Origin: Neelides folsomi
Taxonomy: Eukaryota > Arthropoda > Collembola > Neelipleona > Neelidae
Length of the DNA stretch: 64,000 nt
Direction of reading: 5' to 3'
NCBI GenBank assembly: GCA_034687125.1
Contig: JAQGBZ010000025.1
Location: 310,001-374,000 of the forward strand
Positions 10,901 through 22,500 of this stretch are shown piece after piece (positions within the stretch are counted from its first letter, which is position 1; every line of letters begins with the position of its first letter). The notes below the pieces were generated by a model, which saw only the letters and a program-made list of their open reading frames with translations, was not told where the DNA came from and searched no databases. The position numbers were made by a program, and so were the translations under genes.

Positions 10901-13900
10901 AGAAAGGGAAGGGTGAGAGACAGAGAACAAATTGAGAGGGAGACTAATTGCCATTTGATTCTCAATCGCAATTCCCAAATAGTCGCGGTATTTGGAGTCC
11001 AAAACTCCGAATTTTCCAATTTTATCATGCTAAACTGGGGGCAAATTAGTGAATCCCATTATCTCTCATTAATCTTAATTGCATAGTTGCAAAAAGTTTG
11101 CGGAAATGAGGCGGGCATATTATTTAGTATTCCCGACCTGTAGGGAAAAGAGAGAAGTTCATTACCGGACTGAGATTGAGAGCTATTCGCAATTCGGTGC
11201 ATGCGGAGCCGGCGGGCAAGATCGACGGCAGAAGGCGGCGTATTCGGTGAGGAAAATAGCGAAATCGAGCCGCGGTGAGTGGAAGACCCTTTGGAGCTGA
11301 ATGGGACCCACACGGCCCGATCGTCCAGAGAGACCCGCCCCGTGTCAACTAAAAATAAGAAATGATGACCCAATCCCAATTTTCATCCCTCATTGGAAAT
11401 ACCGTGGGCTTCTCCAATAAATTCGTTAGCTCGGGCAAGCTCAATGACAAGCCAAGAATCGAAAAGATCCTCGCTGCTCAACCCTGTTAACACTGCCGAT
11501 CCCCCGACTCTCGTCGCTCCACATTTGTCACCCCTGCAATTTAAAAATCACATTCAAACTTCCCATCCTTTACCTTCCCAGGCATTTTTATGCCCAGTAA
11601 ATCTTGTCAGTTTGCATAAACTCCAGCCATCCAACCAATCCCCGCAAAACGAGCTTGGTGAATTTCAAAGCGAATTTCCCAAATTTTCCAAATTCCTTTC
11701 TCATCAGCCCGAAAGGTGTGATGAGAATGGAAAGCGAACGTTTGTGGAAATTCCATTAAATAACGAGAAGTCTCCATAAGAGTCAAGCGGTTCCATAAGA
11801 GCGAGAGAGGTGATGAGCTTAAAAGGGAATTACATTCGAAGAGAAACGATGAGGTCGGAAAGGTCGAGCGTGTTGGCGTCATCGAGTCCAAAAGAAACGT
11901 TTGCAATCCCCACTTCCAGAGTGTTATGAACCTCATCATGGAAAAGGCGGAGTTGGATTCGCCCCTCGCCCTGGAAATTCCAATATCCTTCAATTCACTC
12001 ATCTGATCCATCCCGGGTTTATCAGAGGGAAATGGCCTCGACCGTGAAAGGAACAATGAAAGGAAAAGGGAAAAGTGAAAATCAAATCGGCATGTGTGAA
12101 AAGGAAAAGGAAACAAAGGAATTCATCATCATTCCATCTCCCTGCACTTCCAGCCGAAAAAGGCTCTTCAATCCTTTGAATCTGGTTCATATTGGGATAT
12201 ACTCCACCCTAGGCTCAATTATTATGTGATTAAAATTCAGGAGGGAAAATCAATAGTTTCAATAGGAAACCGCGGCGTCTTGACTTTTCACATAAACTCC
12301 GATTCCTTCAAAGTGTTCTCAAAGATCTCGAGCAACTCAAGCTGTGGGAATGAAAAATAGATCGCGGGGGAAGATATAGGATCATGCTTTGAGAGGATTT
12401 TCATCTCTTGTTTAAATGTCTGTATTTGAGCCGGTTGAAGTTTTCCCTTGGTGGGGGAAAGGGATTAAGTTCCTTTATTAGCCCTCTTTCCCCCAAAGCT
12501 CACTCGGCAGGTCAAGGGCGGAGGCGGATGATGATGATATTGGAAAGGTGGGGATATGGGTATAATGTGTATCAGGCGGCCGGGCCCGGACGGATCGATG
12601 GAGGCTACAGGTCTGCGGCCCGGGCTTTCTACGCACCGGCAGTCGAGGGAGCCTCCGCCGCGTGGGGCTCGTCACCTCCTCCGTTTCGCCTTCGTACTCG
12701 CTCTCCGACGTCGACTCCCTGCTCCAATCCAAAACCATAAATTCGTATATATGAAGTGGAGTGAGAGACAAATTGATCCATATGACACTACTGCACTACT
12801 CCTATTATTACACACCTATGATCACACAGGTAAGGAAGATAATTGTGATGGGTGATGAATGGGAAGATTATGCAGGGGAGCTTAAGCACTGCAAATGGTA
12901 TCAGTTTTTCTCAATTGAGACAGGTGGGGCATAATTGACTCATTTTATCCTCATTATGTTCATTACGTGACGGGGTTTATGCACGGAATCATAACGTGAT
13001 TACAATTTCGTGTCTGAATTCATTCAAATGTCAATCCCACTTTTAACCCGCTCCTCCTCTTGTTTACTTTTATAATCCTTCCCACTTTAGAACCTTTACA
13101 TACTTTATAACGTTTGTTCATCTCGAGTTTACAACATTAATAAAAGCCCATTTGTTTAAATTTCCTTGTGAATATTTCCATCCTTATTAACTTACCATTA
13201 TTAAATAAATAATAACAAGGGCCTGGTTATTAACTTCCCTGTTTCCACTTTTCAAATTATCAAATTGGAATGGAAAAGTTTTATTTTAACCATTTCCCTA
13301 AATAAATGTTGCAATTAATTAGACATCCAATTATCTCAAATACCGCTGGGCATTTTGAACAACAAAGGGAAAAATAATTTCCGTTTTTTGATAAATAAGA
13401 TTTACTCAATGTATAGAATACTACAATACAATTTGTACAATACAATTTGTATGAGTATATTGTACAGGGAGGGCCATAAGTATCTTTCTTTTTTTTAATG
13501 GGCAACCATTTTAATGTGATTAAAGATAAAAATCTTTAAACATCGGCGATTTATGCTAAATGTATCCATCTACTATGAAGCAAACTAAAAACTGATACTT
13601 CTCTTTGAGAAAGCGCGAACTTTGGAACGCAATGGATAAGGCTGGGCTCGACGAGGCGCTTTTCAATGGCCTCGACGCTTTCCAGATCCCACTCCCTTGG
13701 ACTTCTTTTTATGGGGTTTTGTCAAAAGCAAGGTTTACGCCAAGATTCCATCAACACTTGCTGAAATCAGGCTGGAATAGTCGAAGCGTTTGCAGAAGTT
13801 CAGGTTGCTACGTGCAAACGTGGATGTGAAGCTGTCGTTTGTTTGCGTTTGCAACGTTACCTCGAAGCTGATGGAGCTCAAGTGACAAAATAATATTACA

Positions 13901-16900
13901 GTATATATTATATAATATATAAGCATTACCATTGCCAAATCTTAGAAAAATTGGTTAAAGATTAAAAGAAATACGAGCCGATTAAAAAAAGAAAGATGCT
14001 TATGGCCCTCCCTGTATACGAATATATCGGTATTGTAAAAGAAGAATATCCCTCATCTCATGGTTTGAATAATATAGTTAGTTTACTTAATAGTGAAAGT
14101 TTCTTTTTAGAGGAATTCAAACTTTTACTTACGCATCATAAGGTGATATCGTGATTTCAACAGAGTCAGCGGGCGCGTCAAGAACTCTTGTAACTTCTTC
14201 AAAAGTAAGATTTGATAGTCGAACGCCATTCCATGATATGACCGTGTCACCTCGACGAATCCCAGCAAAATCGGCCGAGCTACCTGCAGTCACACGAGCT
14301 ACCCGCGCCCGTAGTTTCCCTTTAACATCATCAAAAACGACATATTAACATTTAAACCCCTTTGCCTTTTAATTTTGTTGATCTTGTATGAGCGTTACTG
14401 AATGTTGAAAAAAAGGGTTAATGTAGCAAGAATGGCCGGAGTCGCATAACAAATGTTAACTACGTATTAGGTATCTGCATATTGGAAAAAAAGATTTTTG
14501 TTTTCACTATCTCACGTTTTCCCTTACCAGGTGCCTTGTCATTTGCCGAGCAACCGCCCACCACTCTCAGACCAAACCCTCGAGCTAGAAAAATTAATTT
14601 CGTTGAGGACAAACATGAGACGGAAATGAATTGTTTACTTTGATAGCCTCTGTCTTGAGGATCTCTCCGAAGTCGAACAGTTTTGGTCCGTTCGGGTTGG
14701 GAGGGTTCTTTAGAAGATGAGTCCACATCGTCGATGACAATTTTAATTGCTTCCCCATCAGTTGAACTACCCTGCCTGCTCACGTGCTCTCTGAAATATT
14801 AATCCTCCATTAAGTCCTAAATCCCACAATACCCGAATTCTATATGTACAATCCCCGAAGTCTACAATCCCGGAAGTCTACAATCCTCGATTCTACAATA
14901 CCCGAATACTAAGTAAATTCAAATTAGAGATTTTGAGCTTTTCCTTACACAGGTTTTGGCTTGTTCGGCTTTTTGCTTTCTTCGTTCGATTCCGCAATTG
15001 CATTCTCGGACAAAATTATTGGTTGACGAATATCGCAAGAAGATCGTCTGAAAAATGATTACCAATTTCTTTTCTATTCCCCAATTGGTCTAAATGGTCA
15101 AAGTATGTGCGATGAAATTGCGATAGCTAAAATCTAATAAATGCATTGAACGCTTCTTATAATAACTAAAGTCTAAGACTTTTATATTATAACTACTTAA
15201 CTACATTTACGTAACTAATATACATACTATACTTTAAGTAATAGTGTTAAGCTATAAAGATTTGTTTACAAGCTTCTGGATAAACCTAATGTATAAAAAG
15301 CTATGTAGGTATTTGTAAATGTAAACGTGTTGAGTAAAACAAACCTCGCCCTGTTCGCCGGCACGTTGAGGTTCCCCTCGGATTGCCCACGTTCTCCTAA
15401 GCTTCGTTGCCGTTTTACTTTGCTTGGTTTCTTTTCCTCCTCTTTCTTTATTGTAATCGGCGGAGGCGGCGGCTCTTCTTCCGCCTTCTATATTTTTAAG
15501 CTAATTTGTAAAACTAAAGGCCTACAGAAAACGACGTTTAACTAACAAAGTAATTCTTTTTAATTCTCCAGTGAGAAATTCTAATAAAACATGACTATAA
15601 AATGAATGAATGATGCAGAATTTTATAAAGAAAAATTGACCTTTGAAATGTCAGAAGCGGAAGCCGCCGCATTGAGCTCATTGAATTTTTTAATATCTCG
15701 GAGTGGAACGTCTGAGTGTCGACGAACATCACTGGCTTTTGGTGCAAGTAAAAGAACTTCAGTCTCCGAATCCGCACGCTTCATTTACACACAAAATTTT
15801 CCAATTTCACCAAATGAACAAAAGTTATTAAGGAGCCGGAGTTGGGAAAACTTACCCCGCTATCTTTTAACCGTCTTGCGTCGGGAGATTTGCGGAAACT
15901 CGTGGAAAAGCCTTAAAAAATTCCATTATAATTCTTTCCAACATTCATCCCCTCACGGTTTGTATTTTATTCAAAATGCAATATCATTCAATTTCCTTTT
16001 TGTATTATCTCCACTTCCCCAATATGCTTTTTATACACATGCACAAATTTTCAAGTTCAAAAATATGTGAGAGGATGAAGAGGGTTATCAAAACGGATTT
16101 TTTTTACCTCCTCCTTCAAGTGCGTCACTTTCAGCTATGCCAATTTTAACTCGTCTGGCGATGATAGCGATGCCTTTGCGCCTTTGAAATCCATTGGTTT
16201 GAAAAGGAAATTCCTTTGTTGGGAATTCTTACCTGCACACGCTGCAGCGCCAACTCTATGAAGAAAAAGGTCAAAAAATCCCATTATTATTTTCCTTCAT
16301 GATGGCGGTGGGCGATTTGGGGGAGAAAGGACGAGATCGGAAGAGGAAAGGAAAGTAGAGGCGATTAGAAGTATGGGAGAAGAAGGGTCTGCCACTTGTT
16401 GCCAATCGATCTCACCTGGCTGGGTTCGGCCGTCGCGTAGCTCCCACAGTCCTCGCATACCTAAATAATCCCCAGCGTGTGACCATTTCTAAATTTTTCG
16501 CAAAACTCCCAAAATTCCAACTTTACCTTCAATGAACACTCGCCGCACTCTCGGAAGAACTCGTCCTCTTTGATTGACTTCATACAAACTCGGCAACGAC
16601 CAATCTCAACGGCCCTATAATTTTAAATTTTACAAATCCACCGCTCAAATATTAATAAATTAATGTAATCGATGACGGATCCGCTAGTTTATAATGAATA
16701 ATTAAATTAATTCTAATTGAATCAACATTGAATTAATTCTAATTGAATCAACATTGAATTAATTCTAATTGAATGAACATTGAATTAACACGCAGGTAAA
16801 TAAATATTATGATGATGAAAGAATCTATAAATCGATTCAAATAACTACATTAGTTTCAACATAATTATTGGAAATCGAAAGTCGGGGAATAATATTTACT

Positions 16901-18094
16901 CAAGAGAGGACCCGAAGGATAAAACAATTTTTAGTGTGGTAAGAGATTAAGGATAATTACGTCGGAGTGACTTCTTTTTGTACAATATTGATTTCAGGTG
17001 TGGGTAATGGAGCCGCTTGGGCGGGCGGTCTCTGAAGGCGGGAGGAAACAGTTTCCTGTGCCTGCTGCAATGTTTGCCTGAGCCTCCCGATTGCCCCAGA
17101 CGGTGGCTGGCCTTCCTCCGTCGTGGCCACCATCTGAATCGGAAAGAAATCATTTCCCTCCAGTTGGTAAGTGAACTCGGCAGTGGAGTGGGAATTATAT
17201 TTGATCCAAATCTCACCTTCCTGACACTCGAGACGAGAGAGAAGACATTGTTGGGTATCATATCCTTTCGAGTCAACAGGTTCCGGGGGCTCTCGGAGGA
17301 GCACCAGGACTCGACTGAAACTTTTCACCGTGAGTTGCCCTAAGACATGCGTCATTGGGATCGTGCAACAATGATCGATTCTCCCTTCCATGGTAACTCC
17401 CCAATAATACCCGGGACACCCTCAATGCTCTCGCGTCTTTCTCCCAAGGTCCAACCACTACACTCAATATCCAAACCACCCCAATCCACAATAAGTCGCT
17501 GATGGGTAATTCGGCGTGTAAAGAGACAACAGGTCGTTGCACGAGGTTCAATGCATTTTCTCAATGGTCAATAAATGAACAATAAATGAACATCAATTAA
17601 ATGCACACTACATGAAAATTAATGAACATTGCATGAAAATTAATTAAATGAACATTAGATGAAGATTAAATGAAGTTTAAATAAATGAAGATTAAAATGT
17701 ATAAAGGAATAACATATCGAGTCATATCATTTATTCACGGATTAATAACAAGTATGTATTTTGAGCTGGTACGAGGATCCTAAGGCTGAGCCAACTCTCT
17801 TGATTGTAATACGAATTACAGTACATTGAATAATAGTAATATATTTTTTTCTTTTTTTACTTCTCTCTCTCTATAAATTAACTCCTAATATGTATGTAGT
17901 CTCGTTAGAAAATTCTGGTGTAAGCAGTCCTGGTCATAGGTCAGCAGTCAATGACCTGTAGGGATCAAATGCAAAATGAGTATGGTTTCTTGCATGAAGG
18001 ATCAAGTCACTCAACTCACTTCCATCCTGAAGGTGGGCGGCGGGTCATCCGTGTCTCCGATTTCCTCAGCTACATGGCCGCGGAACTCGGACAC
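7938..18094 (-). CDS. RIM: RIM (UNC-10/RIMS) presynaptic active-zone scaffold, 5' end unresolved
   Basis: RIM ties Rab3 vesicles and calcium channels to the presynaptic release site. Twenty exons join in phase: 18094-18020, 17133-16961, 16614-16527, 16460-16416, 16255-16233, 16181-16108, 15911-15856, 15778-15641, 15487-15345, 15047-14949, 14790-14639, 14584-14528, 14319-14133, 12718-12637, 11970-11834, 11533-11403, 11348-11166, 9704-9550, 9471-9333 and 8233-8072 (about 766 aa). Domain order is a Rab-binding-type zinc finger near aa 90-140 (CRVC, CGEC, CEDC, CSVC), a basic/acidic linker with RRHSDVPL, a PDZ domain near aa 345-435 (GFGLRVVGG, ISWNG), and a C2A-like domain near aa 465-575. The C-terminal linker is rich in RRGS-type motifs. 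After 8072 the frame either runs unspliced to a stop at 7938 or splices at 8071/8014 to a short exon. No first exon and no C2B were found. Confidence 0.8.
13465..14014 (+). mobile_element. deleted Tc1/mariner element in a RIM intron, 550 bp
   Basis: The ends are near-perfect inverted repeats of more than 30 bp beginning CAGGGAGGGCCATAAG, flanked by TA on both sides, the standard mariner target duplication. The plus strand interior carries a transposase C-terminal remnant including TPLDFFLWGFVKSKVYAKI, the block that follows the catalytic core. The N-terminal two thirds of a transposase are missing and the remnant reading frame is interrupted, so the copy is non-autonomous. It sits in the intron between RIM exons 14133 and 12718 without touching either. 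Confidence 0.85.
14825..14910. repeat. short tandem repeat, about 16-17 bp unit
   Basis: A unit close to TCTACAATCCCCGAAG recurs about five times with substitutions in the RIM intron between exons 15047-14949 and 14790-14639. Nothing suggests function; it looks like a degenerate minisatellite. Confidence 0.6.
16233..16614 (-). other. RIM zinc-finger exons including a 23-bp microexon
   Basis: The eight zinc ligands are spread over three exons. Exon 16614-16527 carries CRVC and CGEC, exon 16460-16416 carries CEDC, and the 23-bp microexon 16255-16233 carries WRCSVC. The W-x-C-x2-C ending is the hallmark of RIM/rabphilin-type fingers. Intron phases 0, 0 and 2 give one continuous frame, which strongly supports these small exons. 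Confidence 0.75.
16705..16782. repeat. three tandem copies of a 26-bp unit
   Basis: The unit at 16705-16730 is repeated exactly at 16731-16756 and with one change at 16757-16782, followed by a partial fourth copy. It lies in the RIM intron just upstream of the zinc-finger exons. The near identity indicates recent expansion and possible length variation between individuals. Confidence 0.85.
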
Positions 18095-19512
18095 CTGCAC
18101 AGAATTGGTAAAATTTAAAATCTTTCATTTTTCTCTAACAGAGACGAGAAGGACGGGAGAGTGAAAGCGAACACACGATTGAAACACAAAACAAATCCCT
18201 GCAGATTCTCACGATTCTTCCACCGAATTTTTCATTTCCCACGGGCTTTTAAGCCTAACCAAAATACATAGGCTTTTGTACATGGATGGACCAAAACGAG
18301 GAAACGATATGTTAATGAATGTTGGCTACAATTTTGTTAGTTTTGAAGGGAAAAGCTGAATGTTGAAGCGTTTCTTATTAGTGTCATTCGTGGTTCGCTC
18401 CGTTCATTATTCATTCCGAATTCTAAAATCTCTGGAGTTATCAAATATTAACGTCACTTCATATTACGTATATTTTATGTATCTTATAAATGCTGTAAGT
18501 ATTATACAACTGGAACTCGTTATGGGCCAATTCCCTTCGCTTCCATTCAACCCTTTCAAGTCTTATTGATTCAGTAAAAGTTTTGAGTTTGATGTTATAA
18601 GTTATATATTAAACACAAGAACATCAAATGTATTTTCTGAATAGCCATTATCATCAACTTTTCCCATATAACTGCCATATGCCAAAAACTGTGAAAGTTT
18701 CAATTTTTGAATAATTTGAAAATTAAACAAAGAATTTAACGAATTATTGTTTGTTTGAAAAGAGAAAGTTCATTTTTCGTTCTTGCTTCATTTCATCGAT
18801 TTTTTTGTTCAAGTCTTCATATAATTATTTTTTATCTCACTCCCTCTGATGATATTAATTAAAAAAGAAGAATAATAAATAAAAGTTTAACATCAACTGG
18901 CACAAACTGATACGATGACATCAAATTAATTCTAAAGACCATGGTTCATTAAAAATCATTGTTATACGATATACAGACTATAATAAATATCCTAAATATC
19001 CTATATTATATACGATACAAATACAGATACAGTAATATCAAAGATATATTTTGCATTTCTGTATTACTTTTTTGCATTTCTGAAATGTCCCGTCTATCAA
19101 ATCTTGTTGAAATGATGTAAAATTTTTCTATTTATTATCAGAGATAAAAATGTAATTTTCTATCAGTTCTTCTCAATTATGAAAATGACCGAATTGACCG
19201 TGAGTGTTAATATGCCACATTAGTTCTTGTTCAATTTTTGCATTTCACCACATGTAATTAATTTGGAAGCCCATTCATATTCTTTCCACATTTGCAACCA
19301 TACGTCCTTACATAATGAATGAAGTGATGTAACCTCAACAGTGTGTTCATGAGTCTGAGGAGTTGTTTCAAAGGAACAACTTATGAATAATTTCCCCCAA
19401 TAATAAATTATTGATAAGGTCTTTCTCGGAGCGCTGTTGGTATTAAGTATTAATGAGAAGAAGATAGAAAGTAGATAGAGATGTAAAATAGTGAGGGAAT
19501 TACGGTTAGTGG
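18095..19512. other. spacer between RIM and SLC6 genes; no gene seen
   Basis: This 1.4-kb AT-rich stretch should hold the upstream end of RIM or its first exons. The first recognised RIM exon at 18094 begins after a good acceptor, so at least one exon lies further upstream. No candidate with matching phase was found here; a short ATG-led frame near 18215 ends out of phase. Confidence 0.4.
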
Positions 19513-22500
19513 TTAGTCGGGACGCGCGAAGCAGGAAGTGAGCCAGCGGACGGGGGCTGAGCCCTCGGATACCTCGTAGTCATCCATCATTGGCCGTGTA
19601 GAAGCAGCCGTGTCAATTCTCCTCATGGTCGTCGATGCTGTCCGCTCTCGTCCGCTCGGCCCTCTTAGTCCAAATACTGTCATGAGCCAGATGATGATGA
19701 TCGGAGCGATGCCCGTTATGATGAGGGCGAGAGCAATCCCCATCGCCCAACCTGGAAACTCCACATCTATGGCTTTACCCTGAAAAAAGAAAAGAAAGTG
19801 AAGAGGATTAAAAATGTAGTTGAGCCGGAGGGAATCCAGGAATAAAAAGTAGTTATAACACCGTCCATATGGGAAATCTTTTCTACTTATTTTACCTTAT
19901 ATATAACAATCTGTATTTCCTATATATGGTATGTATTTCCTACGTAAGTATATTTCCTATGTATGGTATGTAATTTAGTTATATGTAATATGAATGTAAT
20001 ATCCATGGATGTAATATCTATAAATGTCAACAATTGAAACCTGTAGAATTGAATGAGACAAATCATATCCATTTATCATACTTATTCCTTACACCTTATG
20101 ACATTTATAGCCACTTTCACTCGAGTCGAGTGCCGGAGGATTTAGGGAATCTGGGCTTTCTTGGAATCCGATTTCAATTTTACTCCTTTCGAGCGCAAGT
20201 TACTATTTCCCTTACTTCACTTGAACAAAGCGTGCAGAAAAGCATTCCAAGCTCCTATTCTCACATTTAAACCCTTAGATGTATTAAAGAGTGGAATAAA
20301 TAAGATACGTGATGTCCATTAACTATCCTTATAAGAAACTTGTTATGATTGAGGTATTTGGGGAATGGTTTCACTTATGTAATTGTTCCACATTTCCAGG
20401 ATTCTACACTTTTATAATAAATGGCTAAATATGCAAAATCCCCTCGTTGACTGTTTTTACTTCTAATGTAATAATTCTATACTATACTATACGTATCATA
20501 CAAGTTTTATGTACGATAGCTTGTATAAATTAAAACTCGTTCAACGATAAATTGTTGAGGAAATTTATGTTATAATTCAATTTCAATTTTCTTTCTCTTA
20601 CTCGTCTGTTGATTGCTTTTAAGATCCTTGAATAATCAAGTGAATCATTTGATCAATTTTCCAAGACGTGAATATTTGAAATAGACCAAATGTCATCAGT
20701 ATTTCTTCTATACTTAAATGTATTCCATTCCATACTTACTTCAGCATATCGTAAATAACTACAAATCAATTGATGGATCCAATAAGATTTATAGGTATAT
20801 CTATAAATACTTACATAGGTAGAATACAAATACCAATTTGTATGATATTTTGTAATATGGTACAATACGGATATTATATAAGAGATATTGGTACATTGTA
20901 CGTCATTTAGAAGCACTTAAGAAAAGAGAATCTTATTAAAGTGAAAGCAGGGAGAAAGTTATTAGTCTTATTAACATAACTAATGAAGTAATTTAATTTA
21001 AGACTACATTAAAATGATGTATTGAAATTAGATCATGAGTTGAAAATTAGCTCTTTGACCTGTAAAAATCTTTCTATAATTTTACTCAACATTTCTGGAT
21101 TTTGGAGAAAGTAAAAATGTAATTTTAGCATAAAAATTCTGTGTCTTATGTAATATTATATAATTGGACACTTTACCTATACACATAATTTTGTTCTTTT
21201 GTTTAATTAAAAATGAGGCATTTTAAACCTCTTTAATAAAACAATAATGATTGAAATTGTTAAAAGTAAAAAAAATTTTTACCTCTTCCTTGTTGTAGGC
21301 TTTATATTTTGGAGGTGTTCTCAATTTTTCAATGAATGAGCCAATTAGGAGGAAGACAAGAAGAATAGGACCTGAAAATATAAATTAACAATACTATAAA
21401 CATTTTCTTATATACCATACATACATAATACAGTATTACATACCTACTGTACATTTAAGTACTAAATTTCTATTTGTATTTACTTTAGTGTCTTGAATAT
21501 GAAATTGTTTTTACTCATTCTTACCAACAAATCTCCACGTAATTTGCCAATATAGTCCTGGGTAATATCCGGTCATATAATGAATGTCCTCAGAGAACCT
21601 AATTGATATTCAAAAAGGAGAATGTTATTACTCATTTGTGTTATCGGAGCCGGCGATAGTTAAGAAATATTGTTAATGAGTATAACTAACCTTTTATGTC
21701 CGTAGATGTACATAACGGAAACAATCTCTAGTAAGGCAATAATGACTAGGCCAGTAGTTGAAGCATAGCCATCAAATAGGCCAACCCAATACTCTCCTGC
21801 ACCCGTGACAAATATCGTCCCAGCGATCAACGAAATTAAACAAACGAAGCCTACAAAGTTTAAACAAAGTTAAATTATTATCCCATCACATAAATTTTCA
21901 TTGAATTTATATACCTTAAAATTATATTGGTCTGAAACAATATCATTTTATGAGTTGAGTGTCAAAAACACTCCTAATAATAACAATTGATTTTAAAATA
22001 TGTAATTTGAGACTTACCAGTAAGAACTTCTTTTCGAACTCTTGAGAACATCGGAGCTTGAAAAACTGTCGACACAACTCCTTCCATCGTTCCAATTTGG
22101 GATCCAATCCCAAGGGCCAAAAGCATCATAAAGAAAATGATGGACCAAAAAGGAGGAAAAGGAAGTTCAACGATGGCTTGGGTGAAAACGACAAATGCCA
22201 GTCCTGTTCCTGACGCTGCGTCGTTCAACTCCTTTTCCAAACTGGAATTAAAAACCAAATTGCACATTAACTCAATAATTACAATTTCCTGCTTATTATC
22301 ATTTTCTCCAATTGGTCATTTTATTTAATTTTCCATTGGTCATTTAAAATTAAATTTAATAATTAATCCAACCTGCACTGTTTCACCAACGTGTTATTTT
22401 CAGCTATTTCTTTTGCAACCCACATGTCATATGTTGTATCATTAATTGCTTCTATTGATGGAAAACTGCTTGGGTGTAGGTCGATTAAAACTTGTTTGTT

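Noticed and set aside
11607-12116. 169-residue minus-strand open frame, and a 128-residue plus-strand frame at 11393-11779
   Set aside because: Both overlap the RIM C2A exons 11970-11834 and 11533-11403 in other frames. The spliced frame shows C2 motifs and exact phases; these do not.
12293-12347. Possible RIM exon on the minus strand reading LELLEIFENTLKESEF
   Set aside because: It has acceptable splice sites, but it starts in phase 0 and ends with two spare bases, which breaks the frame into the C2A exon at 11970. The direct join 12637 to 11970 is in frame.
15606-16070. 154-residue plus-strand open frame
   Set aside because: It is antisense to RIM exons 15778-15641 and 15911-15856 and the neighbouring introns, and its sequence shows no family motif.
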